This document shows, in pieces, positions 1 through 8,574 of a stretch of 64,000 nucleotides of DNA. A program made the translations under genes and the position numbers. Under the pieces are notes generated by a model. That model had not been told where the DNA came from, searched no databases, and worked only from the letters and a program-made list of their open reading frames with translations. This stretch comes from Leptospira kobayashii (GTDB taxonomy: Bacteria > Spirochaetota > Leptospiria > Leptospirales > Leptospiraceae), in the NCBI RefSeq assembly GCF_003114835.2, contig NZ_AP025028.1:1259501-1323500 (forward strand), read 5' to 3'. How positions within the stretch are numbered: position 1 is the first letter of the stretch; each line of letters starts with the position of its first letter.

Positions 1-412
1 GAGAAACGGCGATACACCCGCTTCCGGTGCATAGGTCGAGTATTTTCGGATTTCCTATTTCGGCAAAAATATTCTTTGAATCTTTGTAGAACCAATCCAC
101 CAATTCTTCGGTTTCCGGCCGGGGAATTAACGTGTGTTCGTTGACGTAGAAGTCGTATTTATGAAAACCTTTTTTACCTGTAATGTACGCGACCGGTTTC
201 TTTTTGCTTCTTTCTACGATGCGTTCCCGGTAAGTTTCTATTTCTTTAGGACTCAAAGGCATTTCGAACTGGGAATAGAGTTTTATGCGGGGAAGATTTA
301 AGAGATCGGATAACAGCCATTCGGCGTCTACCCTTGGGTTTGTGATTCCTTTTTTTTCTAAAAATTCCGTGGATCTTTTTAAGTAATAAAGTAGAGTGTT
401 TGGTTCGGTCAT
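1..412 (-). CDS. prmC: Peptide chain release factor N5-glutamine methyltransferase PrmC (3' part outside window)
   Basis: The first 137 residues of PrmC/HemK are present; the gene runs off the left edge. PrmC methylates the glutamine of the GGQ motif in release factors RF1/RF2 using S-adenosylmethionine. I translated this stretch by hand. Residues 1-90 form the N-terminal helical domain, residues 96-102 read IPRPETE (a family hallmark), and residues 126-132 read DLCTGSG, the SAM-binding motif I. The ATG at 410-412 is preceded by AAGGTAAA. It is the last gene of a minus-strand run and lies 7 nt downstream of the tRNA-Arg gene, so the tRNA and prmC may share a transcript. The catalytic NPPY motif would lie outside the window, so activity cannot be judged. 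Confidence 0.93.
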   Translation of the reverse strand, partial: MTEPNTLLYYLKRSTEFLEKKGITNPRVDAEWLLSDLLNLPRIKLYSQFEMPLSPKEIETYRERIVERSKKKPVAYITGKKGFHKYDFYVNEHTLIPRPETEELVDWFYKDSKNIFAEIGNPKILDLCTGSGCIAVS

Positions 413-419
413 TTTACCT

Positions 420-492
420 TGCCCCCGACAGGATTCGAACCTGTGTCAACAGTTTAGGAAACTATTGTTCTATCCACCTGAACTACGGGAGC
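420..492 (-). tRNA. tRNA-Arg (anticodon CCT)
   Basis: Read on the minus strand, the sequence folds as a complete cloverleaf: 7-bp acceptor stem GCTCCCG/CGGGGGC (one T-G pair), D-arm GTTC/GAAC, anticodon stem ATAGT/ACTGT around loop TTCCTAA with CCT at positions 34-36, and T-arm ACAGG-TTCGAAT-CCTGT. The discriminator base is A and the CCA tail is not encoded, so it must be added after transcription. It reads the AGG codon. It sits between the Crp-like gene (stop codon at 493-495) and prmC, with almost no spacing, so it is probably excised from a longer mRNA. Confidence 0.95.
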
Positions 493-1137
493 TTAACCTG
501 GTTTTCGTTTCTGATTCACAATCCTTTGGAAATCATTGATATTGTGAATAACTATTTTGTCGGGATATAGATCCAATTTGCCTGTTTTTACAAATTGCAT
601 AATGACTTTTTGTACTTCTCCGACGGGTTGCGCGCACCAACTGGCGATGTCTTCTACAGTGGAAGTAAGAACGATCTCACTATAAACATCGTTCGAATAT
701 TGTTTTTCGTAGAGCATGACGAATACATCGCATACTTTTCCCAGTATATCATCCATAAGAAGGATCATGAGTCTGCGTTTTTGGTCGTAGATTCGAAAGG
801 AAAAAATATGGAGTAATTTCATCGCAAGCGCCGGGTTCTTGGTCATGAGCATTTCGAAATTGGCACGATTGAAATTGAGTGCTTTCACTTCAGTGACTGC
901 CGTAGCGGTGGCGGACCGAGGTTGTTCTTCCAGAATCGCCATCTCGCCCAGGATATCGCCTGCTTCCAGCACATCCAGGGTCTTGATCGAGTTTCCGATT
1001 GTTTTTGTGATCTTTACCTTGCCTTCTTTGATCAAATAAAAATCATTTCCAGGTTCGTATTCGCAAAACAAGACATCATTCGGCTCAAAAACTTTTCCGA
1101 ATTTTCCGAACATCGCTTCCAGCATTTGATCATTCAT
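493..1137 (-). CDS. Crp/Fnr-type cyclic nucleotide-binding protein
   Basis: A 214-residue protein with the two-part layout of Crp/Fnr regulators. Residues about 10-125 form a cNMP-binding beta-roll with the phosphate-binding signature [15 protein letters not shown], including the arginine that usually contacts the cyclic phosphate. After a long connecting helix, residues about 145-205 look like a winged-helix DNA-binding region, but I cannot see a strong recognition-helix match, so DNA binding is inferred. The start codon overlaps the stop of the upstream gene by one base (TAATG), which implies translational coupling to the cNMP-binding/TPR protein. The stop codon abuts the tRNA-Arg gene. Confidence 0.85.
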   Translation of the reverse strand: MNDQMLEAMFGKFGKVFEPNDVLFCEYEPGNDFYLIKEGKVKITKTIGNSIKTLDVLEAGDILGEMAILEEQPRSATATAVTEVKALNFNRANFEMLMTKNPALAMKLLHIFSFRIYDQKRRLMILLMDDILGKVCDVFVMLYEKQYSNDVYSEIVLTSTVEDIASWCAQPVGEVQKVIMQFVKTGKLDLYPDKIVIHNINDFQRIVNQKRKPG

Positions 1138-2192
1138 TAGGATTTACCCGCTTTGACTTTTGCTTTTGCATCTTCGGAAATGCTATCATCGGTCGGTGGA
1201 AGAAGAGTTACTTTTTGATACAATTGCAATGCTTTGTCTTTCTCTCCGTTTGCTTCTGTAGCAAGCGCTAGGTGGTAAACGGTTTCTTTCAATAGCTGGC
1301 CTTTCGGATACTTTTTGATAAAATTGGAAAAGGTATTGATCGCAGAAGCATTGTCCTTTGCTTTATAGTAAGCCTTTCCCAGATAAAATAAGGAATTTTC
1401 CACCAATTGTTCTTCTTCTTGGGTGACCGAGTCGGTTCTTTCCGAAATCTCTTTGTAAAAGGAACTCGCTTCCGCAAATTTGCCCGCGCTCATCATTGTG
1501 GAAGCTTTGTCATGTTGGGCCTGAATGGAGTTCGGATCTACCGTAGAAGTCGACGGGTCTTTTTGAACCGCCATTGTTTTTAGCATTTCCTGTAGTTTTC
1601 CGTTCCCAGCACCCGGTTCCGGTTTATAAACTAATTCCGGTAAGGTGAGAGGATAAGATCCTTTTCTTGCGGCCAAGTCTTGCAATTGTTTTGCGCGATC
1701 GATGTACTGTCCGTCCGGATAATGTTGTAGGTATTGACTGAATGCATAAGCTGCATGTTCATGATTTCCGTTTTTGAAAAACACTTCCGCAACATTCATA
1801 AGTTCGAAGGCAGGGTTTTTTGCTTCCCCTTGGCCTAAAATTTCTCTTACTTGTCTGTGCACTTGGCGGAGTTGGCTTGAAAAAACTTTTAACATCTTGA
1901 TGATAAGATGAGTTTTATCACTTACGAATCTTTCAAATTCGGGGACTTTGAATACAAGTACAGTGGCAGCACCGATCACTTGGGCTGTTTCTTCTCTGGG
2001 GTATCTTCCCAGCGCGCTTTTCACGCCGAAAAATTCTCCCAGTTTAACGTCTTCTTTCAGTTCGACGCCGTTTACGTTGGAGTAGGTGAGTACTACGCGT
2101 CCTTTTTGGAGAACAAAAATATCTTCCGCTTTGTCTTTCTCAAAGTAGACAATGGAACCGCCTTTATAATTTCGAACAATGGGGCCAGACAA
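1137..2192 (-). CDS. Cyclic nucleotide-binding domain fused to TPR repeats
   Basis: 351 residues. The N-terminal part (about 5-110) is a cNMP-binding domain fold (for example [13 protein letters not shown] and [19 protein letters not shown]), with the conserved PRxxTA stretch partly kept as PREETA. The remainder carries TPR-like helical pairs: one set around residues 125-175 ([22 protein letters not shown]) and a second around 225-345 ([22 protein letters not shown]), resembling the YbgF/BamD type. There is no DNA-binding domain and no signal peptide, so it is probably a cytoplasmic sensor acting through protein contacts. It is coupled by a TAATG overlap to the Crp-like gene. Substrate and partner are unknown. 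Confidence 0.8.
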   Translation of the reverse strand: MSGPIVRNYKGGSIVYFEKDKAEDIFVLQKGRVVLTYSNVNGVELKEDVKLGEFFGVKSALGRYPREETAQVIGAATVLVFKVPEFERFVSDKTHLIIKMLKVFSSQLRQVHRQVREILGQGEAKNPAFELMNVAEVFFKNGNHEHAAYAFSQYLQHYPDGQYIDRAKQLQDLAARKGSYPLTLPELVYKPEPGAGNGKLQEMLKTMAVQKDPSTSTVDPNSIQAQHDKASTMMSAGKFAEASSFYKEISERTDSVTQEEEQLVENSLFYLGKAYYKAKDNASAINTFSNFIKKYPKGQLLKETVYHLALATEANGEKDKALQLYQKVTLLPPTDDSISEDAKAKVKAGKS

Positions 2193-2216
2193 GATTATCC
2201 TCTTAGCGTATAAAAT

Positions 2217-3452
2217 TCATAAAATAGGTAAAAAAGCCAAATCCTTTTTGTACCCAACACTCGAAGAAACTTGGTCTAGTAATGCTTTTGGAGACCCTGC
2301 GACTATCTTTTCAGAACCTTTCACAGAAATCAGTTCCGATTCTATTCCCAGCTCAGAAAAAAGTTTTTTATAGGCGGAAGACCCGTAAACAGGCATTCCA
2401 TCGATGATCACCAGATCCACATTGTCCCATCCGAGTTGGGAAATTGAAATTTCAGAGGCATTTGTCCCGTCATTTATGACAACTAAATCGGCAATTTGCC
2501 CTTCCTTGATGCTTCCCAAAGTCGGTTTTCTAAACGCTTGGGCGGGGTTTTCCGTCACCCATTTGAGTAAGGTAGATTCGGGCAATTCTTCTTCATATAA
2601 ATCCTGAAATAAGGATTTTGCTAGTTTCAATTCTTCTAATATATGCAAAGACCCCGAAGGGGAAAAATCCGTGCCCAGACAAACATTGACTCCTGCGTCC
2701 ATAAACAATTTAATGTTAGTTGTTTTGCCGAAGATGTGCAAATTGGATCCCGGGCACCATACTACGGAAGCATTTGCTTTTGCAATTCTTTCCACCTCTC
2801 TGGGACCGAACGGCAAACAATGAATCAGAACGGAATGAGGGCCCAGTGCGTCCATTTTTTCCAGTTTCTTCAGAGAGCTGAGGGAATCTTCATCCAATCC
2901 TTCTCCCAAATGAGTCACAAAAGGTAAGTTAGACGCTTCTGCAAGTTTGTATTCCAAGGCGGGACCTTCTCCCCAACTCAAACTGTAATTTCCTACGGAG
3001 TGGGCGAGAGTAAACTCGGAAAGCAAACGAATCGGCAATATATCCACGAAAGGTTTTTGAATGGAATGAGGGATATGATCATGAACGGACGTAACTCCCG
3101 CCAGCAAGTTTTTATAAGCTCCCAGGTAATAGAGTAGTTCGCTATCCAACTGTTGTCTTTCCGCAAATACTCCTGAAGATTTATAAAGATTATCGTAAGC
3201 AAGCCAGGAATTGTGTTTTGTGGTGCCTCCGATTTTAGGAAGATAACTTGCAAGGAGATGGTCATGGGAATTGAAAAACCCAGGGTAAACTTTTTTATTT
3301 TTGAAATCAAAGGTTCTGGAATCGGGCTTTGAGCCGGGAAAAGATTCCCTTTTTTGAAGAGAATCGATTTGGTTTCCTTCCAATTTTAAATCCAGGTCGG
3401 CCAATTTTCCGTTTTGAAATACTTGGGCGTTCGAAATGGTCCAAGAACTCAT
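2217..3452 (-). CDS. Amidohydrolase-family metal-dependent hydrolase
   Basis: 411 residues of the amidohydrolase superfamily, chlorohydrolase/cytosine deaminase-like branch. Metal-ligand motifs are in the expected order: HDH at residues 63-65 just after the N-terminal beta-sandwich, a histidine in THLGEG (about 180), a histidine in LIHCLPFG (about 210) and the aspartate in LGTDFSPSGS (about 262). The C-terminus returns to the beta-sandwich (GSIKEGQIADLVVI). Such enzymes hydrolyse C-N or C-halogen bonds, often deaminating purines, pyrimidines or related ring compounds; the substrate cannot be told from sequence. The ATG follows the stop of the LysM gene by one base, so the two are co-transcribed. 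Confidence 0.85.
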   Translation of the reverse strand: MSSWTISNAQVFQNGKLADLDLKLEGNQIDSLQKRESFPGSKPDSRTFDFKNKKVYPGFFNSHDHLLASYLPKIGGTTKHNSWLAYDNLYKSSGVFAERQQLDSELLYYLGAYKNLLAGVTSVHDHIPHSIQKPFVDILPIRLLSEFTLAHSVGNYSLSWGEGPALEYKLAEASNLPFVTHLGEGLDEDSLSSLKKLEKMDALGPHSVLIHCLPFGPREVERIAKANASVVWCPGSNLHIFGKTTNIKLFMDAGVNVCLGTDFSPSGSLHILEELKLAKSLFQDLYEEELPESTLLKWVTENPAQAFRKPTLGSIKEGQIADLVVINDGTNASEISISQLGWDNVDLVIIDGMPVYGSSAYKKLFSELGIESELISVKGSEKIVAGSPKALLDQVSSSVGYKKDLAFLPIL

Positions 3453-3453
3453 G

Positions 3454-4098
3454 TTAGCTTCCTTGTTGTAGAAAAAGAGAGGGATTGATTGCAGATTTGT
3501 TATGATTCACTTGGAAATACAGTCCTTTGTCTTTTATGAGAGTACCCAAACGTTCTTTCGCGACTAGGGTTTGCCCTTCAGTCACTTGCACTCTTTCTAA
3601 ATTTCCATACACGGAATACCAGCCATTCTCATGTTCCAGGATGATATAATTTTCATACCCGTCCATATAATCGATATGAACTACTTTTCCGGGAAGTGCC
3701 GCACGCACCCAGCCGGAATTTTCTCTGGAATAACGAACTCCCTTATGAGGATCATAAGTTAATTCCGAATAAGGTTTTGCAATTTTTTCATAACCGGGAA
3801 GGGGAGAATTCGGTTTCGATTTGGGGGCTGTTTTTTGGGCTTCCGACTTGGAAGCTGTAGTGTTTCCGCCGGTTCGCAAAAGTTCATTTTGATAGAGACC
3901 TTCCTTTTCGGTCCTTCCGTTGATCGCAGCAAGTTCCTTCGGCGTGGTTCCCAACTTTTTGGCAATTCCCCACCAGGAATCACCAGCTTGCACCCGATAG
4001 GTGTTCTTATCCGTCGGTTTTTGTTTTGCGAAAGTTCGCTCCGAAGCGATCCCCAAAAAAAAGGACAAAATGCAGATTTGTATCAATCGATTTCGCAT
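3454..4098 (-). CDS. LysM protein with degenerate M23 peptidase domain
   Basis: 214 residues: signal peptide (about 1-24, ending ASERTFA), one LysM domain (about 33-75, YRVQAGDSWWGIAKKLG), a low-complexity linker, then an M23/LytM-like beta domain (about 125-214). In active M23 enzymes the metal histidines lie in YAHL and LHFE; here the matching places read YGNL and LYFQ, so both are lost. The protein is probably a non-catalytic, periplasmic peptidoglycan-binding factor comparable to the activator LytM proteins EnvC/NlpD. It heads the minus-strand run into the amidohydrolase gene. LysM and fold calls are firm; the activator role is inference. Confidence 0.83.
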   Translation of the reverse strand: MRNRLIQICILSFFLGIASERTFAKQKPTDKNTYRVQAGDSWWGIAKKLGTTPKELAAINGRTEKEGLYQNELLRTGGNTTASKSEAQKTAPKSKPNSPLPGYEKIAKPYSELTYDPHKGVRYSRENSGWVRAALPGKVVHIDYMDGYENYIILEHENGWYSVYGNLERVQVTEGQTLVAKERLGTLIKDKGLYFQVNHNKSAINPSLFLQQGS

Positions 4099-4162
4099 AA
4101 GAATCTAGTATTAACTTCGACATTTTTACGAATTCATACATTTGTTTTTGGGGGCGAATTAG

Positions 4163-4285
4163 GAGAGGATGGGGGCCTCGAAACTTCGTTTCGACCGGGC
4201 TCTTCCGCAAGGCTCCGCCTTTCGGCTTCGGTCCTTGCGGACGGCCGCCGGTGGCGTCCCCGCGCAGGTCCCTGGCCCATCGAAA
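4163..4285. repeat. GC-rich block with nested inverted repeats
   Basis: About 120 bp much richer in GC than its surroundings, upstream of the LysM gene. It contains CGAAAC-TTC-GTTTCG, a CCGCAAGG/CCTTGCGG pair enclosing GGCTCCGCC, and further GGCCGCCGG-type runs. Open frames crossing it are short and have no family resemblance, so I treat it as non-coding. It looks like an inserted or structured intergenic element, but no second copy was found in this window. Confidence 0.45.
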
Positions 4286-4334
4286 GGATAAGGAATTTAT
4301 CCCGGAAAAATGAAACCCACAAGGGATAGGGACT

Positions 4335-4506
4335 GGCAAAAAGGCGAACTTATTTGAATTAAATTTTTACAAATAGATGGATCGCTTTACAAGAGAAAGG
4401 CGATATGATAGAGAGAATGCATTGGGTGGCGGGTCTAGTTCCCCACCCAAATTAGGGCGGGGATACCAGAATAAAATCCAATAAGCGAGAAGAAACATTC
4501 GAAGAA
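4335..4506 (+). repeat. Dispersed repeat family A, subfamily 1, copy 1
   Basis: Starts with the head motif GGCAAAAAGGCGAACTT, then a stem ATCGCTTT/AAAGGCGAT, then CATTGGGTGGCGGGT, the hairpin CCCCACCC-(6 nt)-GGGCGGGG and GATACCA, ending near CATTCGAAGAA. It aligns nearly base for base with the copy at 59478-59646 and in head and tail with the copy at 44604-44745. On the plus strand it is followed by hairpins, so it could be a short stand-alone transcript; no promoter was identified. Confidence 0.75.
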
Positions 4507-4508
4507 TC

Positions 4509-4565
4509 ATCAGCAAAGCTGATTTTCGGGCAGTAAACATAAATAGCGAATCCCCGAAAGTTTTT
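4509..4565 (+). terminator. Possible tandem terminator hairpins after repeat A copy 1
   Basis: ATCAGC-AAA-GCTGAT is followed by TTT (4509-4526), and TTTCGGG pairs with CCCGAAA at 4524-4560, followed by GTTTTT. Both lie directly after the plus-strand repeat element. The second has a long loop, so this is a moderate call. Confidence 0.35.
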
Positions 4566-4585
4566 CCTTTCCCCTTATCTTAAAA

Positions 4586-4620
4586 TAAAAAAGCCAAACC
4601 GCTTTCGGGGTTTGGCTTTT
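4586..4620. terminator. Bidirectional rho-independent terminator downstream of fusA
   Basis: An 8-bp-plus stem AAGCCAAACC...GGTTTGGCTT around a small CGAAAG-type loop. Read on the minus strand it is followed by TTTTTTATTTT, a strong terminator for fusA; read on the plus strand it ends in TTTT and could also stop transcripts coming from repeat A. Confidence 0.88.
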
Positions 4621-4642
4621 AGTCGAACGAGTCTTAAAACAA

Positions 4643-4737
4643 GTGAAATGTTTCTGCCGGTGGTGGCGAGGCCAGGACGGCCGAAGCTCGCCCGTTGTAA
4701 CAGGAGGTTACACGGGCAGGAGGCAGGAGCATTTCAC
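4643..4737 (+). other. 95-nt structured element with 16-bp inverted ends, next to fusA stop
   Basis: The ends GTGAAATGTTTCTGCC and GGCAGGAGCATTTCAC can pair over 16 positions. On plus-strand RNA the two imperfect positions are G-U pairs; on minus-strand RNA they are C-A mismatches. Inside are stem GGCGAG/CTCGCC (4665-4670 with 4687-4692), which itself holds GCC/GGC, and stem CGTTGTAAC/GTTACACG (4693-4701 with 4707-4714). Together this gives a three-way junction. It lies between the fusA stop (4741) and the fusA terminator. It could be a plus-strand RNA antisense to the fusA trailer, or a small inverted-repeat (MITE-like) insertion; no target duplication is visible. Confidence 0.55.
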
Positions 4738-4740
4738 GTT

Positions 4741-6858
4741 TTACTCTTCTTCTCTGTTGTTCACCTTGTATTTTTTCATCAACTCTTCCGCTACGTTTCT
4801 AGGAACTTGAGCATACTTGGAGAATTCCATAGCAAACTCGGCTTTTCCTTGGGTAGAAGAACGAAGAATCGTAGAATACCCGAACATATCCGCAAGAGGA
4901 ACTTCCGCTTCGATTTTCGCGTATCCGTTTTCTTCCGTAGTGTTCAAGATCATACCACGTCTTTGGTTGATGGAAGCAAGGATCGCTCCTTGGAACTCAG
5001 TCGGTCCTTCCACGTCCACTTTCATGATCGGTTCTAAAATGATCGGAGCTGCTTTCGAGAATCCTTGGCGGAAACCGTAACGAGCACCAATTTGGAACGC
5101 CATATCGGATGAATCCACATCATGGTAAGCACCGTCATTGATGATGCAACGAACTCCAATGATAGGGAAGCCGATGAGAGATCCTCTTTCCAAACAAGAA
5201 CGAAAACCTTTATCGCAAGATCCGATGTATTCACGAGGGATGGAACCACCTACGATTTTATCTACGAATTCGTAATCTTTTCCTTCTTCAGAAGGGATCG
5301 GTTCGATGATACCAGCTACACGAGAGAACTGACCTTGACCACCGGTTTGTTTTTTATGAGTGTAATCAAATTCTGCCGCTTTTGTGATGGTTTCTCTGTA
5401 AGCTACTTGCGGCGCACCTGTTACCAGATCCACACCGTACTCACGTTTCATCCTTTCGATATAAACTTCCAAGTGAAGCTCTCCCATCCCTTTGATGATG
5501 GTTTGGCCGGACTCTTTGTCGATTTCCGTTTGGAATGTAGGGTCTTCCTTTGTGAAACGGTTAAGAGCTTTCGCAAGGTTGGGAAGTTGTTTCGACTCTT
5601 TGCATTCGATGGTAAGTGAAATCACCGGAGTAGGAACAAACATAGACTCCATAGTCAGTTTTGTCTTACCGTCAGTGAATGTATCCCCGGAAGCGCAATC
5701 GATCCCGAAAAGAGCCACGATATCACCCGCTTCCGCTTTTGTGATATCTTCCATCTCGTCCGAGTGCATTCGCACCAAACGACCGATATTATGACGTTTG
5801 TTATTGGAAGAATTGTAGATCGTCATACCTTTTTCCAGGCGACCTTGGTATACCCGAACATATGTTAACTGACCGTATCTTCCGTCTTCCAGTTTGAAAG
5901 CAAGGCAAACCAACGGTTTGTCCGTTTCAGACTCCATGATGATTTCGTTTGCTTCGTTTCCTACTTCTTTTGCCTTGTTGACAACGTCGTAAGGAGAAGC
6001 CAGGTAATCCTGAACTCCATCCAGAAGTTTTTGAACCCCTTTGTTTTTGAAAGCGGAACCCATAAATACGGGAACAAATTTAAGTGCAAGAACTCCTCTT
6101 CGGATCGCTTCTTTGACACGAGCTTCCGTAGGAGTGCCTTCCAATAATTCTTCCGTGAGTTCGTCGCTAAAAAGAGAAACTGCATCTAAAAGTGCTTCTC
6201 TCTTTTCGTTCGCAAGCTCTTGCATTTCCGCAGGAATATCGGTGATTCGGATGTCTTGTCCTGCCGAACCTTCGAAGTAATAAGCCTTCATTTCCACAAG
6301 ATCCACAATTCCTACCAAATCGTTTTCCAATCCGATCGGAAGTTGAACCGCATGTGCGTTTAGAAATAATTTTTCTCTGAGTTGGTCGATGACTCGGAAC
6401 GGGTTGGCACCGGTTCTATCCAGTTTATTGATAAATGCAACGCGTGGAACGCTGTATCGTTTCATTTGGCGGTCTACGGTAATGGATTGGGATTGAACTC
6501 CCGCCACACCGCAAAGAACCATAATCGCCGAATCTAGTACACGAAGGGATCTCTCTACCTCTATGGTAAAGTCCACGTGGCCCGGAGTATCGATGATGTT
6601 GATTTGGATATCTTTCCAAGTGGTATAGGTAGCCGCAGACTGGATTGTAATCCCGCGCTCTCTTTCGAGTTCCATACTATCCATCTTTGCACCCACACCG
6701 TCTTTTCCACGTACTTCGTGGATGGCGTGGATTTTGTTTGTATAAAATAAAATCCGTTCTGTTAGGGTAGTTTTACCCGAGTCTATGTGAGCAGAAATCC
6801 CAATATTACGAATTTTCTCAATTTTTGGGTCGCGTTTTGTTGCAGCAGCAGAGGTCAT
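4741..6858 (-). CDS. fusA: Translation elongation factor G (EFG1, spirochaete/mitochondrial type)
   Basis: 705 residues, full-length EF-G: the GTPase that moves tRNAs and mRNA on the ribosome after peptide-bond formation. G1 reads [18 protein letters not shown], the switch II region [22 protein letters not shown], and G4 [10 protein letters not shown]. The AHIDSGKTT form plus [23 protein letters not shown] is close to mitochondrial EFG1 and the spd-type EF-G found in spirochaetes, planctomycetes and deltaproteobacteria rather than to E. coli FusA. ATG at 6858 is preceded by GAGGAAAG. It is monocistronic: divergent from the TrkH gene and closed by the terminator at 4586-4620, not within a str operon here. 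Confidence 0.97.
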   Translation of the reverse strand: MTSAAATKRDPKIEKIRNIGISAHIDSGKTTLTERILFYTNKIHAIHEVRGKDGVGAKMDSMELERERGITIQSAATYTTWKDIQINIIDTPGHVDFTIEVERSLRVLDSAIMVLCGVAGVQSQSITVDRQMKRYSVPRVAFINKLDRTGANPFRVIDQLREKLFLNAHAVQLPIGLENDLVGIVDLVEMKAYYFEGSAGQDIRITDIPAEMQELANEKREALLDAVSLFSDELTEELLEGTPTEARVKEAIRRGVLALKFVPVFMGSAFKNKGVQKLLDGVQDYLASPYDVVNKAKEVGNEANEIIMESETDKPLVCLAFKLEDGRYGQLTYVRVYQGRLEKGMTIYNSSNNKRHNIGRLVRMHSDEMEDITKAEAGDIVALFGIDCASGDTFTDGKTKLTMESMFVPTPVISLTIECKESKQLPNLAKALNRFTKEDPTFQTEIDKESGQTIIKGMGELHLEVYIERMKREYGVDLVTGAPQVAYRETITKAAEFDYTHKKQTGGQGQFSRVAGIIEPIPSEEGKDYEFVDKIVGGSIPREYIGSCDKGFRSCLERGSLIGFPIIGVRCIINDGAYHDVDSSDMAFQIGARYGFRQGFSKAAPIILEPIMKVDVEGPTEFQGAILASINQRRGMILNTTEENGYAKIEAEVPLADMFGYSTILRSSTQGKAEFAMEFSKYAQVPRNVAEELMKKYKVNNREEE

Positions 6859-6981
6859 ACTTTCCTCGAAAATATTCTATGAAAAAAATTTTTAGATTCT
6901 ACCAAATTCTGAAATTAGGCTCATTTGTAAAGTACTTGGGCTTTTTAGCCAGGGCAAAATCCTAGGACTTTGGGGAGAAAT

Positions 6982-8517
6982 TTGATCCATTTGATCTTAT
7001 CACGTCTTAGGCGATTTTTTAGAACCATGTCCTTTGCCAGGGTAGTTTGCCTGGGATTTTTATCGGCAATCATAATCGGATCTTTTTTCATCTATAGCAG
7101 TGAAAGGGGAGAGATTTCCTATATCGATTCCTTCTATTTATCCGCCTCGGCACTCTGCGTTACCGGACTTTCTCCGGTCAATCTCTCCCATTTGAATCAT
7201 GGAACCCATTGGATCATCCTTTCTCTCATCCAACTGGGAGGACTAGGGATCATCAGTTTTACGGTGATCATCGGATTTTTAATCATCAAAGGGATTTCCA
7301 GAAATTCGAAATTCAACGCATTCGTGACTGCCGCAATTGATAAGGGAGAAGAGACTGAAAAATTAAAATCGAATGAAGTGAACCGGATGCTTCTTTCCAT
7401 CATCAATATTTCATTCACTTTGGAGCTACTAGGAGCCATCGGTTTGTATCTTCATATGCCCGATGGCGCGGAAGGCGGAAATGAGAGATGGTTTTTTTCC
7501 ATTTTTACCGCAATTTCCGCATTCAATAACGCCGGTTTTTCGATCACGAACGATTTGTCCGCTTTGCGGCATGATCCGTTCAGTTTGTACATTGTTTCCG
7601 GTCTTGTCATTTTGGGAGGTATCGGTTTTCCCGTTATCATACTACTCGAAAAATTTTTGCTAACGGTTATTTTCAGAATCGTAAGCAAAATTGAAATCGC
7701 GGCGGAAACCATTCTCTTGAAAAAAACCTTAACAACCGGAGAGATTCCCAAACTATTTCTTTTGCCGGCACAGGTATCCGCATTTCTGGAAGGAAGGATT
7801 GAAAATTACAACCAGCATTTGAGAGGAGAATCCACCAGGATTCAGTCGAGATTGCTTGTATTCGGGTCGGCCATCTTGTTATTGTTTGGTGCCGTTGGAG
7901 TTTATTTTTTGGAAAAGGGAAATCCGCATACCTTCAGCCCGCTCGGACAGATTGATAAGATCGCAAACGCCTTCTTTATCTCTACTTGTGCAAGAACCGC
8001 GGGCTTCCAAACAATGGATTTGGGAAATCTAAACGATGCTTCCGTCATTATTATCACCGTACTGATGTTTATCGGAGGTGGTCCGCAAGGTACTGCGGGA
8101 GGGATTAAAATCACTACGTTCGTTTTACTTCTTGCTTATTTGAAAAACGTAATCCAGCCTTACAAACCGGTTATGCTTTTCGGAGAGGTTGTTTCTAAAA
8201 ATTCGGTGGCGGTTGCGATTCGGGTTTATTTTTTAGCAACACTCGCTTTGGCATTTGCTTTTATAGTGTTGGGAGTTTTGGACGGGAATCAACATTCCCT
8301 GCATGTGATTTTTTTCGAAATGATCTCTGCATTTTCAACAGTCGGATTCAGCCTCAATCTGACTCCTCAGTTGGGAGATATGGAAAAGCTACTTTACGCG
8401 TTCATCATGTATGTAGGTAGGGTTGGGATTTTTACTATTTTGATTTCCGCAACAGGGCATTCCGGTGTTCCTAAAATGGGTGGAGTGGACGACGGAGTGA
8501 AGATCCAGGTCGGCTAA
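6982..8517 (+). CDS. trkH: TrkH/KtrB-family K+ (or Na+) transporter membrane subunit
   Basis: About 511 residues, polytopic. Four selectivity-filter repeats of the SKT family are visible: TGLSPVN, FNNAGFS, RTAGFQT and STVGFSL, each with the key glycine. This is the ion-conducting subunit that works with a cytoplasmic TrkA/KtrA-type RCK protein, which is not in this window. I chose the TTG at 6982 because GGGGAGA ends 5 nt before it; a TTG at 6970 would lie on the Shine-Dalgarno sequence, and an ATG at 7027 is a further option. It shares a 123-bp upstream region with divergent fusA. K+ versus Na+ preference is not determined. Confidence 0.9.
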   Translation: MIHLILSRLRRFFRTMSFARVVCLGFLSAIIIGSFFIYSSERGEISYIDSFYLSASALCVTGLSPVNLSHLNHGTHWIILSLIQLGGLGIISFTVIIGFLIIKGISRNSKFNAFVTAAIDKGEETEKLKSNEVNRMLLSIINISFTLELLGAIGLYLHMPDGAEGGNERWFFSIFTAISAFNNAGFSITNDLSALRHDPFSLYIVSGLVILGGIGFPVIILLEKFLLTVIFRIVSKIEIAAETILLKKTLTTGEIPKLFLLPAQVSAFLEGRIENYNQHLRGESTRIQSRLLVFGSAILLLFGAVGVYFLEKGNPHTFSPLGQIDKIANAFFISTCARTAGFQTMDLGNLNDASVIIITVLMFIGGGPQGTAGGIKITTFVLLLAYLKNVIQPYKPVMLFGEVVSKNSVAVAIRVYFLATLALAFAFIVLGVLDGNQHSLHVIFFEMISAFSTVGFSLNLTPQLGDMEKLLYAFIMYVGRVGIFTILISATGHSGVPKMGGVDDGVKIQVG

Positions 8518-8574
8518 GAAAATCACTTTACTTAGCTTGTATGAATTTAAAAATCTGAAGGATTGGAAAGGGTT

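Noticed and set aside
3835..4339. Open frames of 60-165 codons over the start of the LysM gene and the GC-rich block
   Set aside because: They are antisense shadows or GC-block artefacts with arginine/proline-rich translations and no domain.
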